A stretch of DNA of 64,000 nucleotides from Muricauda sp. SCSIO 65647 (GTDB taxonomy: Bacteria; Bacteroidota; Bacteroidia; Flavobacteriales; Flavobacteriaceae), in the NCBI RefSeq assembly GCF_021534965.1, contig NZ_CP091037.1, forward strand, positions 1,590,501 through 1,654,500, in the 5' to 3' direction. A program made the translations under genes and the position numbers. Positions 8,534-17,305 of the stretch are shown here, in pieces (the first letter of the stretch is position 1; every line of letters starts with the position of its first letter). The notes under the pieces were generated by a model. The model had not been told where the DNA came from, did no database searches, and saw only the letters and a program-made list of their open reading frames with translations.

Positions 8534-9241
8534 CTACAATTGTTTTTTAACGATGTTGAAGAATTGTAGCACATCGGCCATGGGCAACTCAAAGTCTTGA
8601 TATTCCGGACTTTTGTTCAAGTTTGTGCAAAGAATGGCATTGGCTTTTTCGCTATATTCCACAATTTTCTTGCACAATATCCTGTCTTTGCAGACAATTA
8701 CCTTTAGGCTTTGGGATGCCTTGATCTGTTGGAGATTCTTTTCACTGATGTCAAATTGTTCGCCAAGAACGACGGCTTTGTTTGGTATTGATTCGATAGA
8801 TCCGTCGTTCATTGAATCTCCCATTATCTCAAAAGCGACATATTTATTGCTGGTGACACTGTTTGTCATAAAACCAATTTTGGGCAATCGCTCAAAAAAG
8901 TTTATATCGGTGTGGTTTTGAATATACTGCTTGTACTGATTTTGTGATACTAATGGAGCCATGACGAAGTACTTGCCCGGTTCAATATCGTAAACGCTAT
9001 TGTTTTTTCTTGATAGCATACCGGTATTTAAGTAAACGATCTCATTTTCATTTACTTCATACATATACATTTCTGCAATGCTCAACCCAAAATATTCGGC
9101 AATCTTTGTAAGATTTTTTATGGGGATGTTGGCATCTTTCTTTTCATAAAGTTGAATGGTACGCAAACTGACCCCAACGGCATTTGCCAAATCGGTTTGA
9201 CTTATCTTTTTTTTCTTCCTCAGTTGCTTCAATATAAGCAT
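8534..9241 (-). CDS. XRE-family repressor with S24/LexA-like C-terminal domain
   Basis: 235 residues. The N-terminal HTH_3 domain (residues 3-58: QLRKKKKISQTDLANAVGVS...TIQLYEK) is followed by a C-terminal domain with an EIMGDSMNDGSIESIP motif, characteristic of LexA/CI-type S24 peptidases, where Ser (here in GDSM) is the nucleophile. The Lys expected about 35-45 residues later could be in a SLKVIVCKD segment. Such proteins repress their own gene and a divergent one, and are inactivated by RecA-stimulated cleavage during DNA damage. The gene is divergent from a small HTH-like ORF at 9428 with two operator-like dyads between. No phage structural genes are present. Confidence 0.85.
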   Translation of the reverse strand: MLILKQLRKKKKISQTDLANAVGVSLRTIQLYEKKDANIPIKNLTKIAEYFGLSIAEMYMYEVNENEIVYLNTGMLSRKNNSVYDIEPGKYFVMAPLVSQNQYKQYIQNHTDINFFERLPKIGFMTNSVTSNKYVAFEIMGDSMNDGSIESIPNKAVVLGEQFDISEKNLQQIKASQSLKVIVCKDRILCKKIVEYSEKANAILCTNLNKSPEYQDFELPMADVLQFFNIVKKQL

Positions 9242-9244
9242 AAT

Positions 9245-9331
9245 ATTGTATTATTGTGTAATAATCTTACATATATTGTTGAATACGCTATATTTCGTCA
9301 TATATCTGTAATACAATTACAAGCAAATATA
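9245..9331. promoter_or_regulatory. Operator/promoter region between the XRE/S24 repressor and the small HTH gene
   Basis: Dyad ATTATT-gtgt-AATAAT lies at 9250-9265, next to the repressor start. Dyad TGTAATacaATTACA lies at 9307-9321. Both contain the 9-mer ATTGTATTA (9245-9253 on plus, 9309-9317 on minus). A minus-strand -7 element TATATTTG (CAAATATA on plus, 9324-9331) sits just upstream of the second dyad, so that dyad covers the predicted start of the repressor mRNA. This is the geometry expected for autorepression. Confidence 0.55.
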
Positions 9332-9427
9332 AAAAAATACGCAACTGTGTTTTATAGAATCATTTAACCCTAAAAATCTGTTGTATCGATTACCTTAATT
9401 AATGTCTCAAATAAACCCTTTACCATT

Positions 9428-9721
9428 ATGTTCGAAGAAAATGACTTTGGCAAACCGATCAGTGAACAAATGTCAACTATCTTGAGAAGAAATACCGACA
9501 AGGACGACCTTGCCAACATTGCTTCAAAGACCGACATAAGTTTTTCTACAATCAGGGATGTACTGTACAGAACGAATAGTTTGACAAAAACAAATTCGAG
9601 GGCCATCAAACTGCTGATACGTACCGCTTTCGAAAATTCTTTCGCGAAACAGTTACAGGCCGAGGGAGATAAACTGTATTTAGACCAGTTTATACAATAT
9701 GAAAACTTCAACCGTTTTTGA
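9428..9721 (+). CDS. Small putative HTH protein divergent from the repressor
   Basis: 97 residues, ATG start. No family is recognised with certainty. Residues 25-60 (DLANIASKTDISFSTIRDVLYRTNSL as a whole) have the spacing and residue pattern of a helix-turn-helix: LANIASKT, the turn at D-I-S, then STIRDVL as recognition helix. Its position facing an S24-type repressor over shared operators is that of Cro or an antirepressor in lambdoid switches, but no phage genes surround it. The protein is charged, soluble and without a signal peptide. Confidence 0.55.
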   Translation: MFEENDFGKPISEQMSTILRRNTDKDDLANIASKTDISFSTIRDVLYRTNSLTKTNSRAIKLLIRTAFENSFAKQLQAEGDKLYLDQFIQYENFNRF

Positions 9722-9779
9722 CCATCGTTGAATACAAGGTTTTTGAGTATTTTTATCATCGATCTTATCGCTTGATGCC

Positions 9780-10931
9780 TTGCAAAAAATCTACCCTCAT
9801 TCGAAACTGCCCAATGTGGCAACCACCATTTTTGCCACAATAGGGCAATTGGCCCATCAACATGGTGCTGTAAACCTTTCGCAGGGATATCCAGATTTCG
9901 GGGTAGCACCAGAATTGTTGCGATTGGTCAGCAAAGCGATGAACGAAGGCCACAACCAATATGCGCCGATGCAGGGTATTTTTACATTGCGCGAGACCAT
10001 CTCAGAAAAAATAGAGCGGCTGTATGGTCACCATTACCATCCTGAAAATGAAATGACCATTACCGCAGGTGCGACCCAAGCCCTTTTCACGGCCATAAGC
10101 GCTTTTGTAAAAAAAGGAGATGAGGTCATTGTGCCACAACCCGCATATGACTGTTATGAACCTGCCATTGAACTGTACGGTGGAAAGGTAGTGCCGTTAT
10201 CTTTAAAAGGAACAGATTTTGCCTTTGATTTTGATGGATTGAAAAAGGCTTTGTCACCAAAAACGCGTATGCTGATCATCAATACCCCACACAACCCTTC
10301 GGGAAGCATTTTGTCAAAAGAAGACATGCGCAAACTTGAGCAACTGCTCAAAGATACCAACATCATCGTTTTAAGCGATGAAGTCTATGAACATATCGTT
10401 TTTGATGAACAAAACCATGAAAGTGCGGCAAAATACCCTGAGCTTGCCAAACGTAGCATCATCTGCTCTTCCTTTGGAAAGACCTTTCATGTCACCGGCT
10501 GGAAAATGGGGTACTGTGTCGCGCCAAAAGAACTCATGCGAGAATTTCAAAAGGTACACCAATACAATGTGTTCTCTGTAAACCACCCCATTCAAAGAGC
10601 ATTGGACACCTATTTAAAAAATGCTGGGAGATATGAAGAATTAGGGGTCTTTTACCAACAAAAACGTGATTATTTTTTGAAGACCATAGCCGCATCGCGT
10701 TTTACCTTTGCCCCTAGTTCGGGCACCTATTTTCAATTACTCGATTATTCTGCCATTAGTGACGAGCCCGACATTGTATTCGCTGAACGGCTAATAAAAG
10801 AATTCAAGCTCGCAAGTATTCCCGTTTCGGTGTTCTACCGAAATGGTTCTGAGGCAAGGCATTTACGGTTCTGTTTTGCCAAAACCCAAGAAACATTGGA
10901 CAGAGGTGCTGAAATCATGATGAAAATCTAA
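9780..10931 (+). CDS. PLP-dependent aminotransferase class I/II (methionine/kynurenine aminotransferase type)
   Basis: 383 residues. Fold-type I aminotransferase motifs: NLSQGYPDF near 31-39, the ITAGATQALF segment that binds the PLP phosphate, INTPHNPSG near 164-172, SDEVYEH near 198-204 (Asp and Tyr contacting PLP), and SFGKTFHVTGWKMGY with the PLP-binding Lys. It resembles YbdL-type methionine aminotransferase. The start is unusual: TGA at 9744 and no in-frame ATG afterwards, so translation must begin at TTG 9780; the ATG at 9775 is out of frame. The N-terminus (KLPNVATTIFATIGQLA) is what the family shows, so no sequence seems lost. Confidence 0.92.
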   Translation: MQKIYPHSKLPNVATTIFATIGQLAHQHGAVNLSQGYPDFGVAPELLRLVSKAMNEGHNQYAPMQGIFTLRETISEKIERLYGHHYHPENEMTITAGATQALFTAISAFVKKGDEVIVPQPAYDCYEPAIELYGGKVVPLSLKGTDFAFDFDGLKKALSPKTRMLIINTPHNPSGSILSKEDMRKLEQLLKDTNIIVLSDEVYEHIVFDEQNHESAAKYPELAKRSIICSSFGKTFHVTGWKMGYCVAPKELMREFQKVHQYNVFSVNHPIQRALDTYLKNAGRYEELGVFYQQKRDYFLKTIAASRFTFAPSSGTYFQLLDYSAISDEPDIVFAERLIKEFKLASIPVSVFYRNGSEARHLRFCFAKTQETLDRGAEIMMKI

Positions 10932-10939
10932 TTTGACTT

Positions 10940-11458
10940 TCAATTACCAAGTGCAAGCCGCATCAACCAATCTGTCTGCTCGTCATTGCCGATGAAATAG
11001 GGGTGCTCACCAAACTTTTCGAAACCATGTTTTTCGTAGAATCGAATGGCCTTAGGATTATGTTCCCAGACCCCAAGCCACAATGTTTTCTTGCCCATCT
11101 TTTTTGCCAGTTCGACCACTTCTTGCACAATTAGGCCGCCGACATTCTTTCCTTGGTGTTCTGGCAGCACATAGATTCGTTCAAGTTCAAGCGAAGAAGC
11201 ATCCTTTAATTCGGTCTGGGCCCCGTTTTGGTTGATCTTAAAGTATCCGACAAGCTCGTCATCACCATAAACGAAATAGAAAAAGGCATCATTATTTTCA
11301 AGCTGTTTCTTCAAGGTCTCAACAGAAAAGGCCTCATTGACGTAAGCGATAAAATCTTCTGGATCGTTGTCTTTCTCAAATGCCGCCACAAAGGTTTCCT
11401 TAGAAATCTTGGCCAAAGCCGGTAAGTCGTTGACGGTACATTGATGAAGCCGGATCAT
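10940..11458 (-). CDS. GNAT family N-acetyltransferase
   Basis: 172 residues covering a single GNAT domain. Motif A is clear: LERIYVLPEHQGKNVGGLIVQEVVELA, where the Q/R-x-x-G-x-G/A stretch binds the CoA pyrophosphate. Motif B includes GVWEHNPKAIRFYEKHGF. The acceptor substrate cannot be inferred. It is convergent with the aminotransferase (8-nt gap), and a terminator of the small unit at 11535-11642 lies just before its start. Confidence 0.9.
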   Translation of the reverse strand: MIRLHQCTVNDLPALAKISKETFVAAFEKDNDPEDFIAYVNEAFSVETLKKQLENNDAFFYFVYGDDELVGYFKINQNGAQTELKDASSLELERIYVLPEHQGKNVGGLIVQEVVELAKKMGKKTLWLGVWEHNPKAIRFYEKHGFEKFGEHPYFIGNDEQTDWLMRLALGN

Positions 11459-11483
11459 TCCACTAAAATAATGCCCAAAAACA

Positions 11484-11512
11484 AAAAAGCCGAATCATCG
11501 ATCCGGCTTTTT
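11484..11512 (-). terminator. Rho-independent terminator of the small unit at 11535-11642
   Basis: Perfect 9-bp stem AAAAAGCCG / CGGCTTTTT (11484-11492 with 11504-11512) with an 11-nt loop. On the minus strand it ends in TTTTTT. It is upstream of the GNAT start and downstream of the small ORF. Confidence 0.75.
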
Positions 11513-11534
11513 CAATTTTTTATGGGAGTATCGT

Positions 11535-11642
11535 TTAGAGCATGAACAGCTTCTTTACCAATAGGGCAAAGCCACTGTAAAAATCATTTCTATAAACCTG
11601 AATCTCCTCTTGCATTGCTGTGTGGTTAAGTTCGGGTGCCAT
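11535..11642 (-). CDS. Small ORF (35 aa) in its own transcription unit
   Basis: ATG at 11642, TAA at 11535-11537. The peptide starts MAPELNHTAMQEEIQVY and ends FALLVKKLFML: an acidic N-terminal half and a hydrophobic, basic tail. It is too short for family recognition. Support for a real gene is positional: a consensus promoter 45 nt upstream (11687-11717) and an intrinsic terminator 23 nt downstream, giving a transcript of about 180-200 nt. It could equally be a small RNA with an accidental reading frame. The remaining non-coding part of the 11459-11787 gap holds nothing else recognisable. Confidence 0.4.
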   Translation of the reverse strand: MAPELNHTAMQEEIQVYRNDFYSGFALLVKKLFML

Positions 11643-11686
11643 AGGGGTTAAATTAAGTTCGTTGATTTGGTTCAAAATTCGTATAC

Positions 11687-11717
11687 CAAAACTACCAATA
11701 AACGCTTGTACCCCAAA
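11687..11717 (-). promoter_or_regulatory. Consensus promoter of the small unit
   Basis: On the minus strand, TTTG (11717-11714), 19-nt spacer, TAGTTTTG (11694-11687): an exact Bacteroidota sigma-A promoter. Start of transcription is predicted near 11681, about 40 nt before the small ORF. Confidence 0.75.
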
Positions 11718-11787
11718 AATTATGTTGTGTATTGAAAGTTAATTGTTGCCAAAAAAACGAAGTGTGCCATTTTTTCGATGAAATGCA

Positions 11788-12441
11788 CTATAGCGTCATT
11801 TCAGCAACCTCATCTTGAACGACCAATTTTCCTTCTGTCGCTGCCTTGATTTCATCGACCGATACCCCTGGGGCACGTTCTAGAAGCAAAAATCCGTCAT
11901 CGGTAATTTCGAGTACGGCCAGATTGGTCACGATTTTCTTGACACAGCCCACTCCGGTCAACGGCAATGTACACCGTTTCAACAATTTTGACTTGCCTGC
12001 TTTGTTGGTATGCATCATGGCCACGATTATATTCTCGGCCGAAGCGACCAGATCCATTGCCCCGCCCATGCCCTTGACCATTTTTCCTGGAATTTTCCAG
12101 TTGGCTATGTCACCATTTTCGGCAACTTCCATAGCGCCCAAAATGGTCAGATCGACATGTTGCCCACGGATCATACCAAAACTTGTGGACGAATCAAAAA
12201 ACGAAGCTCCTGCCAAAGTCGTTATGGTCTGCTTGCCCGCATTGATGACATCGGCATCTTCTTCACCCTCGAATGGAAAAGGCCCCATACCAAGAACACC
12301 GTTCTCACTTTGAAATTCGACATTGATATCGTCACGAACGAAGTTGGCCACTAAAGTGGGTATGCCAATACCCAAGTTCACATAGTAGCCGTCTTTTACC
12401 TCTTTTGCGATTCGTTTTGCTATTCCGTTCTTATCAAGCAT
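11788..12441 (-). CDS. scoB: 3-oxoacid CoA-transferase subunit B
   Basis: 217 residues, the usual length of the beta subunit. The [10 protein letters not shown] motif near residues 41-50 carries the catalytic glutamate that forms the gamma-glutamyl-CoA thioester. The segments [12 protein letters not shown] and GAMDLVASA are also family hallmarks. With ScoA it transfers CoA from succinyl-CoA to acetoacetate (or a similar 3-oxoacid), as in ketone body and amino-acid breakdown. Its start overlaps scoA by 8 nt, indicating translational coupling in one operon. Confidence 0.94.
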   Translation of the reverse strand: MLDKNGIAKRIAKEVKDGYYVNLGIGIPTLVANFVRDDINVEFQSENGVLGMGPFPFEGEEDADVINAGKQTITTLAGASFFDSSTSFGMIRGQHVDLTILGAMEVAENGDIANWKIPGKMVKGMGGAMDLVASAENIIVAMMHTNKAGKSKLLKRCTLPLTGVGCVKKIVTNLAVLEITDDGFLLLERAPGVSVDEIKAATEGKLVVQDEVAEMTL

Positions 12442-13141
12442 TTTCTTTTGGCCTTACCGTTCGCTGTTCGATTCGTTTTTCATATTTTTTGCCCTGAAAG
12501 ATGCGCTGAACAAAAATACCGGGTATGTGAATTTGGTTGGGGTCTAGATTGCCTGCGGGCAAAAGCTCTTCAACTTCGGCTACAGTAATTTTGGCCGCCC
12601 CGCACATACAGGGGTTGAAGTTTCGGGCCGTTCCCTTGAAAACAAGGTTGCCTGCCTCATCTCCTTTCCACGCCTTTACAAAAGCAAAGTCGGCCTTGTA
12701 GGCTTCTTCAAGTACATACATTTTTCCATCGAATTCCCTGGTTTCTTTTCCCTCGGCCACTTCGGTACCATATCCGGCAGGGGTGTAAAATGCCGGAATA
12801 CCTGCCTGGGCCGCGCGGCATTTTTCTGCCAAGGTGCCCTGTGGGGTGAGCTGTACTTCCAGTTCGCCGCTCAACATCTGTCGTTCAAACTCGTCATTCT
12901 CGCCGACATACGACGATACCATCTTTTTTATCTGGTGTTTTTGCAGGAGAAGGCCCAGTCCGAAATCATCAACTCCGGCGTTGTTCGAGATACAGGTGAT
13001 ATCTTTGATCCCTCTTCTTACCAATTCGGCAATGGCATTTTCAGGAATACCGCAAAGCCCAAAACCCCCTAACATAAATGTCATTCCATCTTGAACTCCA
13101 TCAAGTGCCGTGATGACATTTTCGACAGTTTTCTTGATCAT
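12434..13141 (-). CDS. scoA: 3-oxoacid CoA-transferase subunit A
   Basis: 235 residues. The N-terminal glycine-rich region [19 protein letters not shown] (residues 19-37) is the CoA-transferase family I alpha-subunit signature, and [16 protein letters not shown] follows. Later landmarks are [15 protein letters not shown] and [17 protein letters not shown]. It forms the heterodimer with ScoB encoded directly downstream. The operon scoAB seems to be only two genes; the next gene downstream on this strand is separated by over 300 bp. Confidence 0.94.
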   Translation of the reverse strand: MIKKTVENVITALDGVQDGMTFMLGGFGLCGIPENAIAELVRRGIKDITCISNNAGVDDFGLGLLLQKHQIKKMVSSYVGENDEFERQMLSGELEVQLTPQGTLAEKCRAAQAGIPAFYTPAGYGTEVAEGKETREFDGKMYVLEEAYKADFAFVKAWKGDEAGNLVFKGTARNFNPCMCGAAKITVAEVEELLPAGNLDPNQIHIPGIFVQRIFQGKKYEKRIEQRTVRPKENA

Positions 13142-13231
13142 CTTTTCAACAGGTTTTCTTGTCTATCGAAAAGTACAATATTAATTGAAAAAAGTCTTAC
13201 GATTTATAGCTAATTTAAGGAGAAGGGCCTT

Positions 13232-15562
13232 CTAAAAATCAAGATCTTCGAGGTCGTCTTCGGTATCGATCTCTTCTTTGATCTCTTCCAAAATTTTGGT
13301 GCAGTCAACATTGATCGATAATTCTTCGGGTTCTTCAAAGGCTTCTTTTGAGACACCTAAATCTTCATCTTCGTAGTTCTTTTTCATGTACAATGCCCAA
13401 ATGGGCAGTGCCATTGAAGCTCCTTGTCCGTAAACAAGGCTGCCGAAATGTGTTGACCTTTCTTCGCCCCCTACCCATACACCGGTCACCAAGTTTGGCA
13501 CCATACCCATGAACCACCCATCGCTCTGGTTTTGTGTGGTACCTGTTTTTCCTGCAATCGGGTTCGTCAATTCGTAGGGATAGCCCGTAATAATTTCTTT
13601 ATATACCGTTTGGTCTTTTGCGAAAGTATGGCGCAATCTCCCGCCAGAGCCATATTGTGTTACCCCTTCCATTAGATTGACCATGGCATATGCCACATCT
13701 CTGCTAAGTACGTCTTTGGTCTCAGGTACATATTCATAGAGTACCGTACCATTTTTGTCTTCAATACGTGTAACCGTGACAGGTTTGACATATACCCCTT
13801 GATTGGCGAAGGTACCGTAGGCCCCGACCATTTCAAAAACATTGAAATCATGGGTGCCCAAAGCGATCGAGGGCACTTCAGGTATCTCTCTTGTCAACCC
13901 CATGCCTTCGGCAATACTGACCACCGATCCTGGCCCTACCTTATCTATGAGTTGGGCCGTGACGGTATTCACTGAATTCGCGAGCGCATTTTTTAAGGTC
14001 TTCATCTCACCCGAATATTTGCCATTTGAATTCTTGGGGCACCAAGCCTCTGGATTGCCATATTTCAAGGGTTCGATACAATATTGACTGTCTGGTAACG
14101 AATCGCATGGCGAATACCTTAACTGGTCAATGGCCGCGGCATATACAAAGGGTTTGAACGTAGATCCTGCTTGTCTGGCCCCTTGAAACACGTTGTCATA
14201 TTGAAAATGCTTGTAATCAACACCTCCGACCCAAGCTTTTACGTGTCCGGTCTGGGGCTCCATCGACATCATGGCCGTTCGCAGAAAAGTCTTATAATAC
14301 CTGATGGAATCGATCGGGGTCATAATGGTGTCTTTTTCGTAAGAATCACTGTTCCAATCAAAAACGGTCATCTCTGTTTTTTCATGGAACGTTTTTTCAA
14401 TTTCCTCGTCAGATTTTCCTTCTTTTTTAAGTACCCGCCATCTTTCTGAACGTTTCATGGACGACCGCATGATGGTATCGATGGCCCCATGGGTCAAATC
14501 TAAAAACGGAGCCGTTGGGTTACGTTTTGGCGTGTTTTGATGAAAAAACTCGGCTTGAAGGTTTTTCATGTGCGCTTCAATGGCCTTCTCCGCATTTTTT
14601 TGCATGCGCGAATCAATGGTGGTGTAAATTTTCAAACCATCTAAATAGATATTGTATTTCTCACCATTCGGCTTGGGGTTTTCATTGACCCATTTTCTTA
14701 ACCAAGTTCGTTGCATGTACATTCTGAAATAGGTGGCCAAACCTTCTCTATGCGATTCTGGATGATAGTTTAGGTCAATCTCCAACGCTTGCAATGAATC
14801 TCTTTCAGATTCAGAAATGTAGTCGTATCTGGCCAATTGGCTCAGCACGGTATTTCTCTTTTTCTGTGTTCTTTCTTTGCGCCGTAACGGATTGAAAAGG
14901 GATGAGTTTTGCAACATGCCCACCAACATGGCGGATTCTTCAATTTTTAGATCTTTGGGCTCTTTTCCAAAGTATATTCTAGAAGCCGATCGAATACCAT
15001 CAGCATTATTGCCAAAATCATAGATGTTCAGGTACATGCTGATAATCTCTTCTTTGGTATAGCTCCGTTCCAATCTAGTGGCAATGACCCATTCCATGGT
15101 TTTTTGCTTTATGGTTTCCAGTATATTCTTAGATCGTACACCCACGAATAGTTGCCTTGCCAATTGCTGTGAAATAGTACTGGCCCCACCTCTTTTTCCC
15201 AAAAAGAAAAATGCCCGCAATGTGCCACGGGCATCTATACCCGCATGATTGTGAAAACGGATGTCTTCACTGGCGATTAACGCATTCACCAGATTTTGTG
15301 GAAGATCATCGTATGAAACATCGGTTCGATTATCTTCCAAATAAAATTTTCCAAGGGTTTTTCCATCCGAAGAAATAAGTTCTGTGGCCAAATTTGTCTG
15401 CGGATTCTCCAATCTTTCAAATGTCGGCATCTCACCAAAGACGCCCCAACCGGCCAATAAAAACATTAGGGCGAACAGTAGAATACCTGAGGCGAACAAA
15501 ATCCAAAACCACTTTATGTACTTGAAAAATCCCTTCTTTTGCCTTTTGACCGTTTTTGCCAT
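13232..15562 (-). CDS. Class A penicillin-binding protein (PBP1a type)
   Basis: 776 residues. A short basic cytoplasmic tail and a transmembrane helix (residues 18-38) precede the GT51 glycosyltransferase domain: SEDIRFHNHAGID with catalytic Glu near residue 93, and GGASTISQQLARQLF. The transpeptidase domain has all three boxes: GSTFKPF (SxxK), SVN (SxN) and GKTGTTQ (KTG). It polymerises and cross-links peptidoglycan at the inner membrane. An acidic tail (EEIKEEIDTEDDLEDLDF) ends the protein. It follows gldH after 2 nt, an order conserved in Flavobacteria (ricT-gldH-PBP). Confidence 0.95.
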   Translation of the reverse strand: MAKTVKRQKKGFFKYIKWFWILFASGILLFALMFLLAGWGVFGEMPTFERLENPQTNLATELISSDGKTLGKFYLEDNRTDVSYDDLPQNLVNALIASEDIRFHNHAGIDARGTLRAFFFLGKRGGASTISQQLARQLFVGVRSKNILETIKQKTMEWVIATRLERSYTKEEIISMYLNIYDFGNNADGIRSASRIYFGKEPKDLKIEESAMLVGMLQNSSLFNPLRRKERTQKKRNTVLSQLARYDYISESERDSLQALEIDLNYHPESHREGLATYFRMYMQRTWLRKWVNENPKPNGEKYNIYLDGLKIYTTIDSRMQKNAEKAIEAHMKNLQAEFFHQNTPKRNPTAPFLDLTHGAIDTIMRSSMKRSERWRVLKKEGKSDEEIEKTFHEKTEMTVFDWNSDSYEKDTIMTPIDSIRYYKTFLRTAMMSMEPQTGHVKAWVGGVDYKHFQYDNVFQGARQAGSTFKPFVYAAAIDQLRYSPCDSLPDSQYCIEPLKYGNPEAWCPKNSNGKYSGEMKTLKNALANSVNTVTAQLIDKVGPGSVVSIAEGMGLTREIPEVPSIALGTHDFNVFEMVGAYGTFANQGVYVKPVTVTRIEDKNGTVLYEYVPETKDVLSRDVAYAMVNLMEGVTQYGSGGRLRHTFAKDQTVYKEIITGYPYELTNPIAGKTGTTQNQSDGWFMGMVPNLVTGVWVGGEERSTHFGSLVYGQGASMALPIWALYMKKNYEDEDLGVSKEAFEEPEELSINVDCTKILEEIKEEIDTEDDLEDLDF

Positions 15563-15564
15563 TT

Positions 15565-16050
15565 TTACCGTTTACTTTTTTCAATTGTGAGGCCTACATC
15601 GGTTATGCCCTCTAAAGCTTCTATGCCTTTTACGTTGCCATTCTTTCTCATGGCATGCATGACCCTAACCTTATATACGCCCGTATCGCGAAAAACGATG
15701 TTTTCTTTGTACCAAAGTTTGTTTTCTTTTATACTGCCTTGGCCGGTGCCCAACCACTTTCCATCAGGTCTGGCCATTTCGAACTCTAGGGTATCCCTTG
15801 TCGTTTGCCCTTGTGGCAACTCCATTTCGGTTATCAAAAAAAGGTTGCTGAACGGAAATTCATCATTGTTTCTAATATTGATGAACATATCATGGTGTTG
15901 CAAAGTATCTAACCCGGTAAATTGAAATGCAATGGTATCATCTGCCTGCCATTTTCCATTTGCCGTGGATTCAAAATCTGAATATATCAAATCATTGTTG
16001 CATGAAAACAGCAACGAAACAACCACTGTACAAAGAAATTTCTTAAGCAT
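15565..16050 (-). CDS. gldH: Gliding motility lipoprotein GldH
   Basis: 161 residues from the ATG at 16050. A longer frame to 16122 exists but would bury the signal peptide; the chosen start gives MLKKFLCTVVVSLLFSC with lipobox Cys17. The mature part (SDFESTANGKWQADDTIAF near its start, a LPQGQTTRDTLEFEMARPDGKWLG region in the middle) is recognisable as GldH. GldH is needed for flavobacterial gliding and acts with the GldKLMN type IX machinery. It overlaps ricT by 8 nt and runs into the PBP gene, so the three are one operon. Confidence 0.9.
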   Translation of the reverse strand: MLKKFLCTVVVSLLFSCNNDLIYSDFESTANGKWQADDTIAFQFTGLDTLQHHDMFINIRNNDEFPFSNLFLITEMELPQGQTTRDTLEFEMARPDGKWLGTGQGSIKENKLWYKENIVFRDTGVYKVRVMHAMRKNGNVKGIEALEGITDVGLTIEKSKR

Positions 16051-17203
16051 TTGAAGTTGTCTTTCTCTTCTTGTTTCGCCTTTTCTTGTTTTTGCCCCTT
16101 TTTCTTCGTGAAGGTTTGTCAAAACGTGTCAGACTGTCTTGACCCACCACATTCTCGAACGTGAGCTGCTCTTCTTTGATATTATCGGCCGCAAATTCTT
16201 CTAGGCTGACAATTTTTTTGCCATTGGCGTTCAATTGCAAGATTTCCTGTACTTGCTGTTTGTTGAGCGCGTGCCAGTTGGCAGGCTCGTTCTTGTAAGA
16301 GAACCAAAGGGTTTCTTTGAAGATATCGACCTTTTGGCAAAAAGATATGCCCTTCTGGGTCTGTAACTTGCTGTCAGGGGAAGGAAAGTCTTTTAAGGCC
16401 TCTAGGTACATATCGAGCTCATAGTTCAGACAGCATTTCAATTTGCCACATTGCCCGGCCAGTTTTTGGGGGTTCAAGGCCAGCTGTTGATACCGGGCAG
16501 AAGCCGTGTTCACCGACCTGAAGTCGGTCAGCCAGGTCGAACAACAGAGTTCCCTGCCACATGAACCGATGCCTCCCAATCGTTGTGCCTCTTGACGATA
16601 CCCTATCTGTCGCATCTCAATACGGATACCAAAAGCACGGGCCATATCTTTTATCAGTTGCCTGAAATCGACCCGTTCTTCAGCTGTGTAGTAAAAAGTG
16701 GCCTTCGATCCATCGCCCTGAAACTCGACATCGCTCAATTTCATCTGTAGATTAAGCGAGATCGCAATTTCTCGAGAGCGTTTCTTGATTTCTTCTTCTT
16801 TGTTCCGGCACTTTTGCCATATGTCGATATCACGCTGCGCCGCCTTTCTATATATTTTGGGAAGTGCTTTATCGTCCCAAGCCACTTTTTTGCGCTTCAT
16901 CTGTACCTTCACCAACTCACCGGTCAAGGTCACAATGCCAACATCATGGCCAGACTTTGCTTGGGTGGCCACAACATCACCAATCGATAAAGAAAGATTA
17001 TCGGCGTTTCTAAAGAATTCTTTTCTGCTATTTTTAAAGCGGACCTCTACGCAGTCAAATGGCTGTTGACCATTGGGAAGCGACATATTCGAAAGCCAAT
17101 CGAAAACCGTAAGCTTGTTGCAACCATCTGTGCCGCAAGTACCGTTGTTCTTGCAACCACGCGGCTGCCCATCCTTACCGGTTGAACAACTGCTGCACGC
17201 CAT
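16043..17203 (-). CDS. ricT: PSP1/RicT family protein
   Basis: 386 residues. The central PSP1 domain contains the cysteine clusters RLGGIGSCGRELCCSTWL and AGQCGKLKCCLNYELD, which in the RicAFT complex bind iron-sulfur clusters; this complex helps RNase Y mature mRNAs in Bacillus. The first 30 residues add eight more cysteines (ACSSCS...GC...CGTDGC), and the C-terminal 20 residues are strongly basic (KRGKNKKRRNKKRKTTS), a possible RNA-binding tail. It heads the operon ricT-gldH-PBP. Function in Bacteroidota has been less studied; the role in RNA is inferred from the family. Confidence 0.85.
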   Translation of the reverse strand: MACSSCSTGKDGQPRGCKNNGTCGTDGCNKLTVFDWLSNMSLPNGQQPFDCVEVRFKNSRKEFFRNADNLSLSIGDVVATQAKSGHDVGIVTLTGELVKVQMKRKKVAWDDKALPKIYRKAAQRDIDIWQKCRNKEEEIKKRSREIAISLNLQMKLSDVEFQGDGSKATFYYTAEERVDFRQLIKDMARAFGIRIEMRQIGYRQEAQRLGGIGSCGRELCCSTWLTDFRSVNTASARYQQLALNPQKLAGQCGKLKCCLNYELDMYLEALKDFPSPDSKLQTQKGISFCQKVDIFKETLWFSYKNEPANWHALNKQQVQEILQLNANGKKIVSLEEFAADNIKEEQLTFENVVGQDSLTRFDKPSRRKRGKNKKRRNKKRKTTSNA

Positions 17204-17305
17204 ATTTGATATCTTGATTCAGGCAAATCCGATAAACATTGCCTGAAAAGGGTTCATATTTTACTTGAATGTAAATATAAAGCAAAATGTCAGAGAAGAG
17301 AAATG

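Noticed and set aside
8001-9721. Prophage or restriction-modification island around vsr and the XRE/S24 repressor
   Set aside because: No integrase, terminase, portal, lysis, methyltransferase or restriction gene is present; both flanks are chromosomal housekeeping genes.
9775-9850. ATG at 9775 as the start of the aminotransferase
   Set aside because: It is in another reading frame; the in-frame sequence between the stop at 9744 and the TTG at 9780 has no ATG, and the out-of-frame peptide does not resemble the family.
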